A stretch of DNA of 20,855 bases from Clostridiales bacterium (GTDB lineage: Bacteria > Bacillota > Clostridia > Christensenellales > Aristaeellaceae), in contig SFFS01000021.1 of assembly GCA_004557805.1 (NCBI GenBank), positions 1 to 20,855 on the forward strand. The letters are read 5' to 3'. The notes beneath the pieces are model-generated. The model ran no database searches, was not told the DNA's origin, and worked only from the letters and a program-made list of their open reading frames with translations. The position numbers were made by a program, and so were the translations under genes. Below are positions 1 to 6,345 of this stretch, piece after piece; positions within the stretch are counted from its first letter, which is position 1, and every line of letters begins with the position of its first letter.

Positions 1-418
1 GAGGGCTTTGCCCCCTACAACCCCCAGCAGGGAACTGAGTTCCCTGCACCTTCCACATGGGGTTTTGCGCGGCTTATCCGCATTCATGCGGCGGATTCAG
101 CTCGTCCGCGCATCTGCGGATGCGCGAACATTGCGCGCTTCTTTTGACGGCTGCGCCGTGCGGGGAGGACGGTTAGAGGGCTTTGCCCCCTACAACCCCC
201 AGCAGGGAACTGAGTTCCCTGCACCTTCCACATGGGGTTTTGCGCGGCTCATCCGCATTCATGAGGCGGGTTTAGCTCGTCCGCGCATCTGCGGATGCGC
301 GAACATTGCGCGCTTCTTTTGGCGGCTGCGCCGTGCGGGGAGGACGGTTAGGGGGCTTTGCCCCCTACAACCCCCAGCAGGAAACTGAGTTTCCTGCACC
401 TTCCACATGGGGTTTTGC
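1..418. repeat. Tandem array of a 175-bp hairpin-rich repeat (2 full units and a partial third)
   Basis: Units start at 1, 176 and 351. Units 1 and 2 are both 175 bp and differ at only five positions (75/250, 89/264, 95/270, 98/273, 147/322). The third stops matching after 418, and a fragment (TGCACCTTCC, about 427-436) recurs just before the argG stop. Each unit carries hairpin A (GGGGGCTTTGCCCCC in unit 3), hairpin B (9-bp stem, TGA loop: 27-47, 202-222, 377-397), a CACCTTCC box and hairpin C (CCGCATTCATGCGG at 78-91). The array may continue left of the window. No convincing gene lies in this stretch; open frames through it are a by-product of the repeat. It looks like a REP/MITE-type dispersed element rather than a coding region. 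Confidence 0.9.
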
Positions 419-452
419 CCCTGCACTGCACCTTCCGCTTTTTATTCGACGC

Positions 453-1685
453 TCACTTGGGACACTCCTGCTCCATCTTAGCGTGAACGCTGATCGGCAG
501 GCCGAAGAGGTTGATGAACCCGGTCGCGTCCTTCTGATCGTACGCGTGATGGTCGTCGCCGAAGGAGGCGATCGTCTCGCTGTAAAGCGTATACGGCGAA
601 GTTACGCCGGCGTTGATAATATTGCCCTTATACAGCTTCAGCTTTACCTCGCCCGTAACGGTCTGCTGCGTCGTTTCGACGAACGCGTCCAGCGCCGCGT
701 GCAGCGGCGTAAACCACTGGCCGAAATATACCAGCTCGGCGTATTTTTCTGCGACGAGCGCTTTATAGTGCTGCGTGTCGCGGTCGAGCGTGATCGTTTC
801 CAGCACCTGGTGCGCGCGATAGAGGATCGCCCCGGCGGGGTTTTCATATACGCCGCGGCTTTTCATGCCCACGAGGCGGTTTTCAACCAGGTCGTCGATG
901 CCGACGCCGTTCTCGCCGCCGATCTGGTTCAGCGTTTCAATCAGCGTTACGCCGTCCATTTTCTGCCCGTCGAGAGAGACGGGAACGCCCTTTTCAAAGC
1001 CGATCGTCACATACGTGGGCTTATCGGGCGCCGCTTCCGGCGCTACGCCCATTTCGAGGAATCCGGGCTTGAGGTATTGCGGCTCGTTGGCGGGATCCTC
1101 CAGATCAAGGCCCTCGTGGCTGAGGTGCCAGAGGTTCTTGTCCTTGGAGTAGTTCGTTTCGCGGTTGATCCGCAGCGGAATGTGGTGCGCTTCGGCGTAA
1201 TCGATCTCCTCGTCGCGGCTCTTGATGTCCCATTCGCGCCACGGCGCGATGATGGGCATATCCGGCGCGAAGGCTTTGATCGTCAGTTCAAACCGCACCT
1301 GATCGTTGCCCTTGCCGGTGCAGCCGTGCGCGATGGCGTCGGCTCCCTCGGCCTTGGCGATTTCCACAATCCGCTTGGCGATTACCGGCCGCGCGAACGA
1401 TGTGCCCAGCAGGTACTGTCCCTCGTATTTTGCGCCCGCTTTCAGCGTGGGGAAGATGTAATCCTCGACGAATTCCTTTTTCAGATCCTCCACATACAGC
1501 TTCGACGCGCCGGTTTTCAGCGCCTTTTCCTCCAGGCCGTCCAGCTCGTCTCCCTGCCCAACGTTGCCCGAGACGGCGATCACTTCGCAGTTGTTGTAGT
1601 GTTCCTTCAGCCACGGGATAATGATGGAGGTGTCCAGTCCGCCGGAGTAGGCGAGAACGACTTTCTTGATGTTTTTCTTATCCAT
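453..1685 (-). CDS. argG: Argininosuccinate synthase
   Basis: Cytosolic enzyme joining citrulline and aspartate with ATP to give argininosuccinate, the penultimate step of arginine synthesis. The 410-aa product has the usual family length. It begins with the N-type ATP-pyrophosphatase loop AYSGGLDTS (residues 12-20), and later contains the family stretches GNVGQGDELDGLEEKA-like, AHGCTGKGNDQVRFE and the citrulline/aspartate-binding C-terminal region. The ATG at 1685 is preceded by AAAGGA (about 1699-1704). It lies 84 bp downstream of the amino-acid binding-protein gene on the same strand, with a hairpin between them, so read-through from that promoter is possible; no good promoter of its own is visible in the gap. 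The usual partner argH is not in the window. Its 3' end abuts the tandem repeat array. Confidence 0.97.
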   Translation of the reverse strand: MDKKNIKKVVLAYSGGLDTSIIIPWLKEHYNNCEVIAVSGNVGQGDELDGLEEKALKTGASKLYVEDLKKEFVEDYIFPTLKAGAKYEGQYLLGTSFARPVIAKRIVEIAKAEGADAIAHGCTGKGNDQVRFELTIKAFAPDMPIIAPWREWDIKSRDEEIDYAEAHHIPLRINRETNYSKDKNLWHLSHEGLDLEDPANEPQYLKPGFLEMGVAPEAAPDKPTYVTIGFEKGVPVSLDGQKMDGVTLIETLNQIGGENGVGIDDLVENRLVGMKSRGVYENPAGAILYRAHQVLETITLDRDTQHYKALVAEKYAELVYFGQWFTPLHAALDAFVETTQQTVTGEVKLKLYKGNIINAGVTSPYTLYSETIASFGDDHHAYDQKDATGFINLFGLPISVHAKMEQECPK

Positions 1686-1727
1686 GGTCGGCGCGTCCTT
1701 TCTGTCTGCGTTTTAAGCCGAAAATTT

Positions 1728-1747
1728 GAGAGGGCCGAAGCCCTCTC
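1728..1747 (-). terminator. Hairpin between the binding-protein gene and argG, probable terminator or attenuator
   Basis: A perfect 8-bp stem GAGAGGGC/GCCCTCTC closes a CGAA tetraloop. Read on the minus strand it is followed by AAATTTT (1721-1727), a short U-rich tail. It would end transcripts of the gene ending at 1770. Because argG starts only 43 bp further on without an evident promoter, partial read-through is likely. Confidence 0.6.
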
Positions 1748-1769
1748 GATTTGCGATTTCCGCCGCTTC

Positions 1770-2501
1770 TCAGTTGAAGTACTTGGCGATCAGCGCGTCG
1801 TAGGTGCCGTCTTCCTTCACGGCGGCCAGCGCTTCGTTGATCTTGGTCAGCAGTTCGGCGCTGTCCTTGTTCACGGCGATGCCGTATTCTTCCACCGGCA
1901 TGTCCATGCCCTCGAGGATGGTCAGCGTGTCGTATTTCTTGACGAGGTTCTGCGCGACGGCGTCATCGATAATCATGCAGTCGGCGCGTCCGTTCACAAC
2001 GTCCAGCGCGGCGTCGGTCGCGGCCTTATAGACGGTGTCGCTCACGTCGCAGCCCAGGTCGTCCTGCGCCATGAAGTGGCCGGTGGTGCCGTCCTGCACG
2101 GCGGCCTTTTTGCCCTTGAGGTCGTCGATCGAATGGATGGTATCGTTATCCTTCAGCACAACGACGGCCTGCGTCGCGGTGAAGTACGGATCGGCGAAAT
2201 CAACGCTCGCCTTGCGTTCTTCGGTGATCGTCATGCCGGTGCAGAGGCAGTCGACCATCTTGCTCGTCAGCGCGCCGAGCAGTCCGTCGAAGTACATGTT
2301 CTCGATTTCAACTTCCATGCCCATCTTTTCTGCGATGGCGGTAATCAGTTCCACGTCGAAGCCGGTGATTTTGCCGTCGTCGTCGACGTATTCAAACGGC
2401 GCGAATTCGGCGTTCAGGCCGACCTTCAGGGATTCCGCGGAAGCGGCGGCGGCGGTGAGCATCATGGCGAGGGCGAGCATCAGAGCGAACAGTTTTTTCA
2501 T
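1770..2501 (-). CDS. Amino-acid ABC transporter substrate-binding protein
   Basis: Periplasmic-binding-protein family 3 (SBP_bac_3, ArtJ/GlnH type), 243 aa, exported to the outer face of the membrane to capture a polar amino acid. Visible: a signal peptide (MKKLF, a hydrophobic run of Leu/Met/Ala, cleavage near ASA-ES at about 23), then LKVGLNAEFAPFEY and GFDVELITAIAEKMG, the standard start of family 3 binding proteins, and a late EEYGIAVNKDSAEL stretch. There is no lipobox cysteine, which is unusual for a Gram-positive binding protein. The ATG at 2501 was chosen over an upstream in-frame start because AGGAGGAAA (2509-2517) precedes it and the signal peptide begins there. No permease or ATPase gene is adjacent, so it is an orphan component here. 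Neighbouring argG and the promoter motifs make arginine or another basic amino acid a plausible ligand; this is inference. Confidence 0.88.
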   Translation of the reverse strand: MKKLFALMLALAMMLTAAAASAESLKVGLNAEFAPFEYVDDDGKITGFDVELITAIAEKMGMEVEIENMYFDGLLGALTSKMVDCLCTGMTITEERKASVDFADPYFTATQAVVVLKDNDTIHSIDDLKGKKAAVQDGTTGHFMAQDDLGCDVSDTVYKAATDAALDVVNGRADCMIIDDAVAQNLVKKYDTLTILEGMDMPVEEYGIAVNKDSAELLTKINEALAAVKEDGTYDALIAKYFN

Positions 2502-2555
2502 TTTATTTTCCTCCTCAAAATCGTCGTTTGATTTGTTTTCCATCGAACGAGACGA

Positions 2556-2584
2556 AGTATAGCGCATTTTTATGCATATGTCAA
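2556..2584 (-). promoter_or_regulatory. Sigma-A promoter of the binding-protein (and perhaps argG) transcript
   Basis: On the minus strand TTGACA (2584-2579) and TATACT (2561-2556) are separated by exactly 17 bp, an almost perfect consensus. Transcription should start near 2550, about 50 nt before the ATG at 2501. Confidence 0.85.
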
Positions 2585-2617
2585 GCGCATAAAACGACTT
2601 TTTATGCATAAAATGCG
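2563..2617. promoter_or_regulatory. Cluster of ArgR-box-like operators
   Basis: CGCATTTTTATGCA (2563-2576) fills the promoter spacer, and the same motif in the opposite orientation, TGCATAAAATGCG, sits at 2605-2617. A weaker copy, GCGCATAAAACG, lies between them (about 2585-2596). Centres are spaced about 21 bp, the spacing known for paired ARG boxes of the hexameric arginine repressor. The motif resembles the ARG-box pattern (TGnAT, four A/T, ATnCA) but is not the canonical E. coli or Bacillus sequence. ArgR assignment is inference from the motif, spacing and adjacent argG. Confidence 0.45.
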
Positions 2618-2653
2618 GCTCTTTTGAAAAATATTTCATTCCGGCGGAATCTG

Positions 2654-2682
2654 TTTTCAAACCTGCGCAAATCGGATACAAT
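2654..2682 (+). promoter_or_regulatory. Promoter of the thioredoxin-reductase-like gene
   Basis: TTTTCA (2654-2659) and TACAAT (2677-2682) are separated by 17 bp on the plus strand. This places the start near 2689, about 28 nt before the ATG at 2717. Confidence 0.6.
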
Positions 2683-2716
2683 AAGATCATACAAGCGCAT
2701 CGCAAAGGAGGAAGCT

Positions 2717-3616
2717 ATGCAGGACGTACTCGTGATCGGGGCGGGCCCCGCCGGACTGACGGCGGGTATTTATGCAGCGCGCGCCGGGCTGACGGTGGAT
2801 ATTTATGAAAAGGACATGCCGGGCGGTCAGGCGGGCCGCACGGACAGGGTGGAAAACTATCCCGGCTTTGCCGCAGGAATCGGCGGGCCGGAGCTTTGCA
2901 TGGCCATGGCCGAACAGGCGGAGCGCGCGGGCGCGGCGCTGCATTATGAAGGCGTTGCGGAGATCGACTGCGCGGGCCGCCGCGTGCGCACGGCGAAGGG
3001 CTGGCGGGAGGCGGCGCAGCTGATCCTCGCGCTGGGCGCGCGGCCGCGCCTGCTGGGCGTTCCGGGCGAAAAGGAGCTGACGGGACGCGGCGTGAGCTAT
3101 TGCGCCACGTGCGACGGCGCGCTCTATCGCGGCAGGCGCGTCGCGGTGATCGGCGGAGGAAACTCCGCGGCGGAGGAAGCGCTGTATCTGGCGAACCTCG
3201 GCTGCGAGGTGCTGCTCGTTCACCGGCGCGACGCGCTGCGGGCCGAGCGCGCCGTGGCGCAGCGCGTGCTGGAGAACCCGCGCATCAGACCGCTCTGGAA
3301 CGAGCAGGCGGCCGCGTTTGAAGGGGAAAAGGCGCTCTGCGCCGTAAAACTGGCGAGCGGAGCCCGCGAGGAAATCGCGGCGGCGTTTGTGTCGATCGGC
3401 CGCGAACCCGATACCGCGCTTGTGCGTGGGCAGCTGGCGCTGGATGCGCAGGGATTTATCGCGGCGGGCGAGGATTGCCGCACGGGCGTTCCGGGGGTGT
3501 TCGCGGCGGGCGACGCGCGGGCAAAGCGCTTGCGGCAGATCGTCACGGCGGCGGCCGACGGCGCGGTTGCGGCCTCACAGTGCATTCCCGCAAAAGAATT
3601 TTGCGAAAAAGGATGA
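2717..3616 (+). CDS. trxB: Thioredoxin-disulfide reductase family flavoprotein
   Basis: FAD/NADPH enzyme that passes electrons from NADPH to thioredoxin or a related small dithiol protein in the cytoplasm. The 299-aa product shows GAGPAG (residues 8-13, FAD dinucleotide fold), PGGQA near 34, the redox pair CATC (Cys129 and Cys132), GGGNSA (146-151, NAD(P)H fold) and a C-terminal FAAGDAR followed by an alanine-rich helix. It is slightly shorter than many TrxB proteins (about 305-320 aa) but keeps all catalytic parts. The ATG at 2717 follows AAAGGAGGAAG (2704-2714). No thioredoxin gene is adjacent; it looks monocistronic, divergent from the binding-protein gene and ended by the hairpin at 3654. 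Very alanine/arginine-rich codon use reflects the local high GC. Confidence 0.88.
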   Translation: MQDVLVIGAGPAGLTAGIYAARAGLTVDIYEKDMPGGQAGRTDRVENYPGFAAGIGGPELCMAMAEQAERAGAALHYEGVAEIDCAGRRVRTAKGWREAAQLILALGARPRLLGVPGEKELTGRGVSYCATCDGALYRGRRVAVIGGGNSAAEEALYLANLGCEVLLVHRRDALRAERAVAQRVLENPRIRPLWNEQAAAFEGEKALCAVKLASGAREEIAAAFVSIGREPDTALVRGQLALDAQGFIAAGEDCRTGVPGVFAAGDARAKRLRQIVTAAADGAVAASQCIPAKEFCEKG

Positions 3617-3653
3617 CGCGCGGCGTTTTCTGTGCTATCATTACATGTAATCT

Positions 3654-3685
3654 GCCCTGCGCATTTTACGCGCGGGGCCTTTTTT
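3654..3685 (+). terminator. Intrinsic terminator downstream of the thioredoxin-reductase-like gene
   Basis: GCCCTGCGC (3654-3662) pairs with GCGCGGGGC (3670-3678) with one G-T wobble around the loop ATTTTAC, followed by CTTTTTT (3679-3685). It lies only 25 bp before the next start codon. A weak ATGACG-16-TATCAT promoter-like pair (3613-3640) overlaps the upstream stop codon; if used, the hairpin would sit in the leader of the next gene and could act as an attenuator. Confidence 0.8.
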
Positions 3686-3709
3686 GACGATATTCGGAGG
3701 GTTGCTTTT

Positions 3710-4906
3710 ATGAGAACGATTGGTACCGTTGTACGCGGCGTTCGCGCGCCGATCTTTCAGTCCGGCGACGATCTCGCCTGCGAGGTCGCAAAAGCCGTTT
3801 TTGCCGCTTCTGAGGAAGCGAACGCGCCCCTGCGCGACCGCGACGTGGTTGCGGTGACCGAGTCGGTCGTCGCCCGCACGCAGGGAAATTACGCCACGCT
3901 CGAGCAGATTGCCGACGACGTGCGCGCGAAGATTCCCGCTGGCGAGGACGGCAGGCGCGTGGCCGCCATCGTCTTCCCGATCCTGAGCCGCAACCGCTTT
4001 TCGCTGCTGCTCAAGGCCATTTCGATGGGCGTGGACAAGCTCTACATCGTGCTCAAATACCCCGCCGACGAGGTGGGCAACGAGCTCATCAGCCTTGATA
4101 AGCTGGAGGAAAAGGGCGTCGATCCCTATCGCGACGTGCTGACGGAGAGCAAATACCGCGAGCTGTTCGGCGAGAAGGTGCTGCACCCGTTTACCGGCAT
4201 GGATTACGTGCAGCTCTACCGCGAATATGCGCCCAACAGCGAAATCCTGCTGGCGAACGACGCGCGCGCCGTGCTGCCCTATACCAAAGACGTTATCGCC
4301 TGCGATATCCATACCCGCGCCCGCACGGTGCGCCTGTTGAAGGCCGCCGGAGCGCGCACGGCGCTGACGCTGGCCGATCTGCTCAACGCGCCGGTTGACG
4401 GCAGCGGCTATAATCCCGATTTCGGCCTGTACGGCTCGAACATGGCTACCGCCGATTCGGTCAAGCTTTTCCCGCGCGAATGCGAAAAGTTTGTGGAGAA
4501 GCTGGCCGGGCTGCTGCGCGAAAAGAGCGGCAGGCAGGTGGAAGTGATGGTCTACGGCGACGGCGCGTTCAAGGATCCGGTCGGCGGCATCTGGGAACTG
4601 GCCGATCCGGTCGTTTCGCCCGCCTACACCGAGGGACTTGACGGCCGCCCGAACGAGATCAAGCTCAAGTATCTTGCCGATACGCAGCTGCGCGGAGAAA
4701 GCCGCGAACAGGCAGCGGAGGATGCGAAGAAGGCGATTCGCGCCAAGGCCGCGTGCCTGACCGGCCAGATGGCCTCGCAGGGCACCACGCCGCGCCGCCT
4801 GACCGACCTGCTCGGCTCTCTGTCCGATCTGACCAGCGGCTCGGGCGACAAGGGAACGCCCATCGTCTGGATTCAGGGCTACTTCGACACCTACGCCGCG
4901 GACTGA
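3710..4906 (+). CDS. CofE-like coenzyme F420-0:L-glutamate ligase family protein
   Basis: The 398-aa product resembles the F420-0:gamma-glutamyl ligase fold (PF01996, COG1478), whose characterised members attach glutamate to coenzyme F420-0 with GTP. Visible: an N-terminal GTVVRGVRAPI strand, DVVAVTESVVARTQGN (about 46-61, matching the conserved ST.SK./E-rich turn of the family), a GVDPYRDVLT region, VYGDGAFKDPVGGIWELADPVV in the central part (acidic metal-binding type residues) and a C-terminal QGTTPRRLTDLLGSLSDLTSGSGDKGTP segment. The ATG at 3710 follows GGAGGG (3696-3701). It is longer than archaeal CofE (about 250 aa). No other F420 gene (cofC, cofD, fbiC) is nearby, so another amide-forming role is possible. 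Family recognition is from memory of the pattern; the substrate is unknown. Confidence 0.65.
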   Translation: MRTIGTVVRGVRAPIFQSGDDLACEVAKAVFAASEEANAPLRDRDVVAVTESVVARTQGNYATLEQIADDVRAKIPAGEDGRRVAAIVFPILSRNRFSLLLKAISMGVDKLYIVLKYPADEVGNELISLDKLEEKGVDPYRDVLTESKYRELFGEKVLHPFTGMDYVQLYREYAPNSEILLANDARAVLPYTKDVIACDIHTRARTVRLLKAAGARTALTLADLLNAPVDGSGYNPDFGLYGSNMATADSVKLFPRECEKFVEKLAGLLREKSGRQVEVMVYGDGAFKDPVGGIWELADPVVSPAYTEGLDGRPNEIKLKYLADTQLRGESREQAAEDAKKAIRAKAACLTGQMASQGTTPRRLTDLLGSLSDLTSGSGDKGTPIVWIQGYFDTYAAD

Positions 4907-4970
4907 TTGATTTTCCGGCGCAGGCGCCGGAGAACGAAACGGGAGCGCCGCCGGAATGAAACAGACAGAA

Positions 4971-5014
4971 AACGAACCGCCTGGAGGATTTGCAGATCTT
5001 CCGGGCGGTTCGTT
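4971..5014. terminator. Long hairpin between convergent genes, probable bidirectional terminator
   Basis: An 18-nt arm (4971-4988, beginning AACGAACCGCC) pairs with 4997-5014 (ending GGCGGTTCGTT) around an 8-nt loop; the only non-Watson-Crick positions are G-T wobbles. On the minus strand it is followed by CGTTTTCTGT, a short U-rich tail; on the plus strand only by ATAATT. It lies between the converging genes ending at 4906 and 5066, and the 159-bp gap holds nothing else recognised. Confidence 0.7.
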
Positions 5015-5065
5015 ATAATTCGGAGCGGCTTCATGTCCGTGAAAGTATGGCCGCGCGGTCTTGCC

Positions 5066-6115
5066 TTAATGAAACGGCATGAGCTGCGGGGAAAGAATCT
5101 GTCCTTCGAGCGACGCAATCGTTTTGCTTGCGGCGCTTTCCGATACGGTGTTCGCTGCCGAGGGGGCGCGATCGGCCGACGTGACGGAATACCACGGATG
5201 ATCGTCGCCGCATGGCCCTTCGGAATCGAAAACGATTCCGTAGCGGAAGACGGGCTGTCCGTTTTCCAGTCCGTAGACGCTCCAGCCGCTGTTGCCTGCA
5301 CCGTTGCTCCATTCATTCAGGAACTGGCCGTCCGCGCACAGATAGTATGCGTTGCGGACCCAGCCGTTGATTGCCGTGCGGGGATAGCCGTTATTGAGCG
5401 TGTAGAGGTTATAGATCATTCCCAGCGAGAAGTCGCTTTGCGAACGTTCGCCGACGATCAGTTCGTCGACGCCGTTTCCGTCGACGTCAAGCAGCGTATA
5501 GCCGAGTTCGGCGCCGTAGCCGGCATAGTTCATAATGCCCTCGCCGTTGACCCACCAGAATCCGTCGCTGCTGCGCGTGCGGACGGCGGCGGCGTACTGC
5601 GCCAGAATTTCGTCGTAGCCCGGGCGGCTCATGCCTTCGGCAAGCGTCAGGCAGTCCTCCGGGATGTAGCCGCATTCCAGTCCGGCCTGCACGTAGTACC
5701 ATCTTGAATTGGTTTCGCCCAGCAGCCAGACATATGTGCCCGCCGGAAGCGTCAGGCCGGAACCGCTGTCCGCGTTCGGGGTATAGCGCAGCTGCGCTGC
5801 GATATTTATCCGGGCCGCAGGCTGGCGCGGCGCAGCGGCAGTTGTCAGGAAGCGCGACATCATGTAGCCGTGCTCCGTGCCGATCGTTACCTCCGACCAT
5901 TCCGAGCCGGGTACGGCGCGGAATTCGACCTCCGTGCCGGTAAAATACAGCCCGAGCGACGCGTATCCGGTCGAAGGGCCGGCGCGCAGGTGGACGCGAT
6001 CGGACGTCTCCGCATCGATGACGGCGCGCGTCCAGTTCCAGTCGGATGCGCTCAAAACAGAAAGCGGCGCGCACAGAAGCGCCGCAAGCAGCAGCAGTGA
6101 GAAAATTTTCTTCAT
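5066..6115 (-). CDS. Secreted protein with two bacterial SH3 domains and a DxDGNG repeat
   Basis: The 349-aa product starts with a signal peptide (residues 1-22, MKKIF and a leucine-rich core, cleavage near VLSAS). Two SH3-like domains follow: about 36-92 (VHLRAGPSTGYASLG, a typical SH3_3 opening) and about 104-160 (LRYTPNADSGSGLTLPAG, then WYYVQAG..GYIP). The C-terminal half contains DVDGNGVDELIVG (210-222), as in FG-GAP/VCBS or calcium-loop proteins, and a Trp/Tyr/Gly-rich end. It probably acts at the cell surface, binding wall peptides or another ligand; no catalytic motif was recognised. The ATG at 6115 follows GGAGGATC; an upstream in-frame start at 6217 would run through the repeat and lacks an RBS. 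No clear promoter is visible; its leader lies inside the hairpin repeat at 6131-6221. Confidence 0.7.
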   Translation of the reverse strand: MKKIFSLLLLAALLCAPLSVLSASDWNWTRAVIDAETSDRVHLRAGPSTGYASLGLYFTGTEVEFRAVPGSEWSEVTIGTEHGYMMSRFLTTAAAPRQPAARINIAAQLRYTPNADSGSGLTLPAGTYVWLLGETNSRWYYVQAGLECGYIPEDCLTLAEGMSRPGYDEILAQYAAAVRTRSSDGFWWVNGEGIMNYAGYGAELGYTLLDVDGNGVDELIVGERSQSDFSLGMIYNLYTLNNGYPRTAINGWVRNAYYLCADGQFLNEWSNGAGNSGWSVYGLENGQPVFRYGIVFDSEGPCGDDHPWYSVTSADRAPSAANTVSESAASKTIASLEGQILSPQLMPFH

Positions 6116-6130
6116 ATTGATCCTCCGAAG

Positions 6131-6221
6131 GCAGGGGGCTCCGCCCCCTGCACCCCCGCCAGGGAACTGAGTTCCCTGGACCTTCCGGTTTGGGGTTATA
6201 TAGATTGCCGCATTCATGCGG
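6131..6221. repeat. Dispersed copy of the hairpin repeat (copy 4)
   Basis: It shares order and sequence with the array at 1-418. Hairpin A is extended to GCAGGGGGC/GCCCCCTGC (6131-6151), hairpin B is at 6159-6179, then an ACCTTCC box, and hairpin C, CCGCATTCATGCGG, is at 6208-6221, identical to 78-91. It occupies the leader of the minus-strand gene starting at 6115. Confidence 0.85.
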
Positions 6222-6254
6222 TAGGTTGCTTTTCGAGACGACGGCAGGATGCGT

Positions 6255-6305
6255 GTGCTCCGCCCCCTGCGCCCCCGCCAGGGAACTGAGTTCCCTGGAC
6301 CTTCC
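6255..6305. repeat. Dispersed copy of the hairpin repeat (copy 5, partial)
   Basis: This copy keeps the right half of hairpin A (GCTCCGCCCCCTGCG), hairpin B intact (6278-6298) and the ACCTTCC box; the left arm of hairpin A is degraded. It lies 40 bp beyond the mnmE stop codon, 119 bp from the same point in copy 4. No U-rich tail follows, so it is not an obvious intrinsic terminator. Confidence 0.8.
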
Positions 6306-6345
6306 GTTTTGCGGCGGAGAGCCAGGCCTTTGGCACCCTCATTTT

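Noticed and set aside
8..388. Short open frame with internally repeated protein sequence at the left end
   Set aside because: It is only the translation of the 175-bp tandem repeat; the unit is not a multiple of three and the sequence is better explained by DNA/RNA hairpins.
1..418. CRISPR array
   Set aside because: The repeat covers the whole 175-bp unit, with no short repeat/unique spacer alternation and no cas gene nearby.
306..2531. A 741-codon plus-strand open frame over argG and the binding-protein gene
   Set aside because: It lies opposite argG and the binding protein, has no RBS and no domain; it is a GC-bias shadow.
5014..5019. TATAAT on the plus strand after the long hairpin
   Set aside because: No -35 at the right distance and no plus-strand gene follows; it is the tail of the hairpin region.
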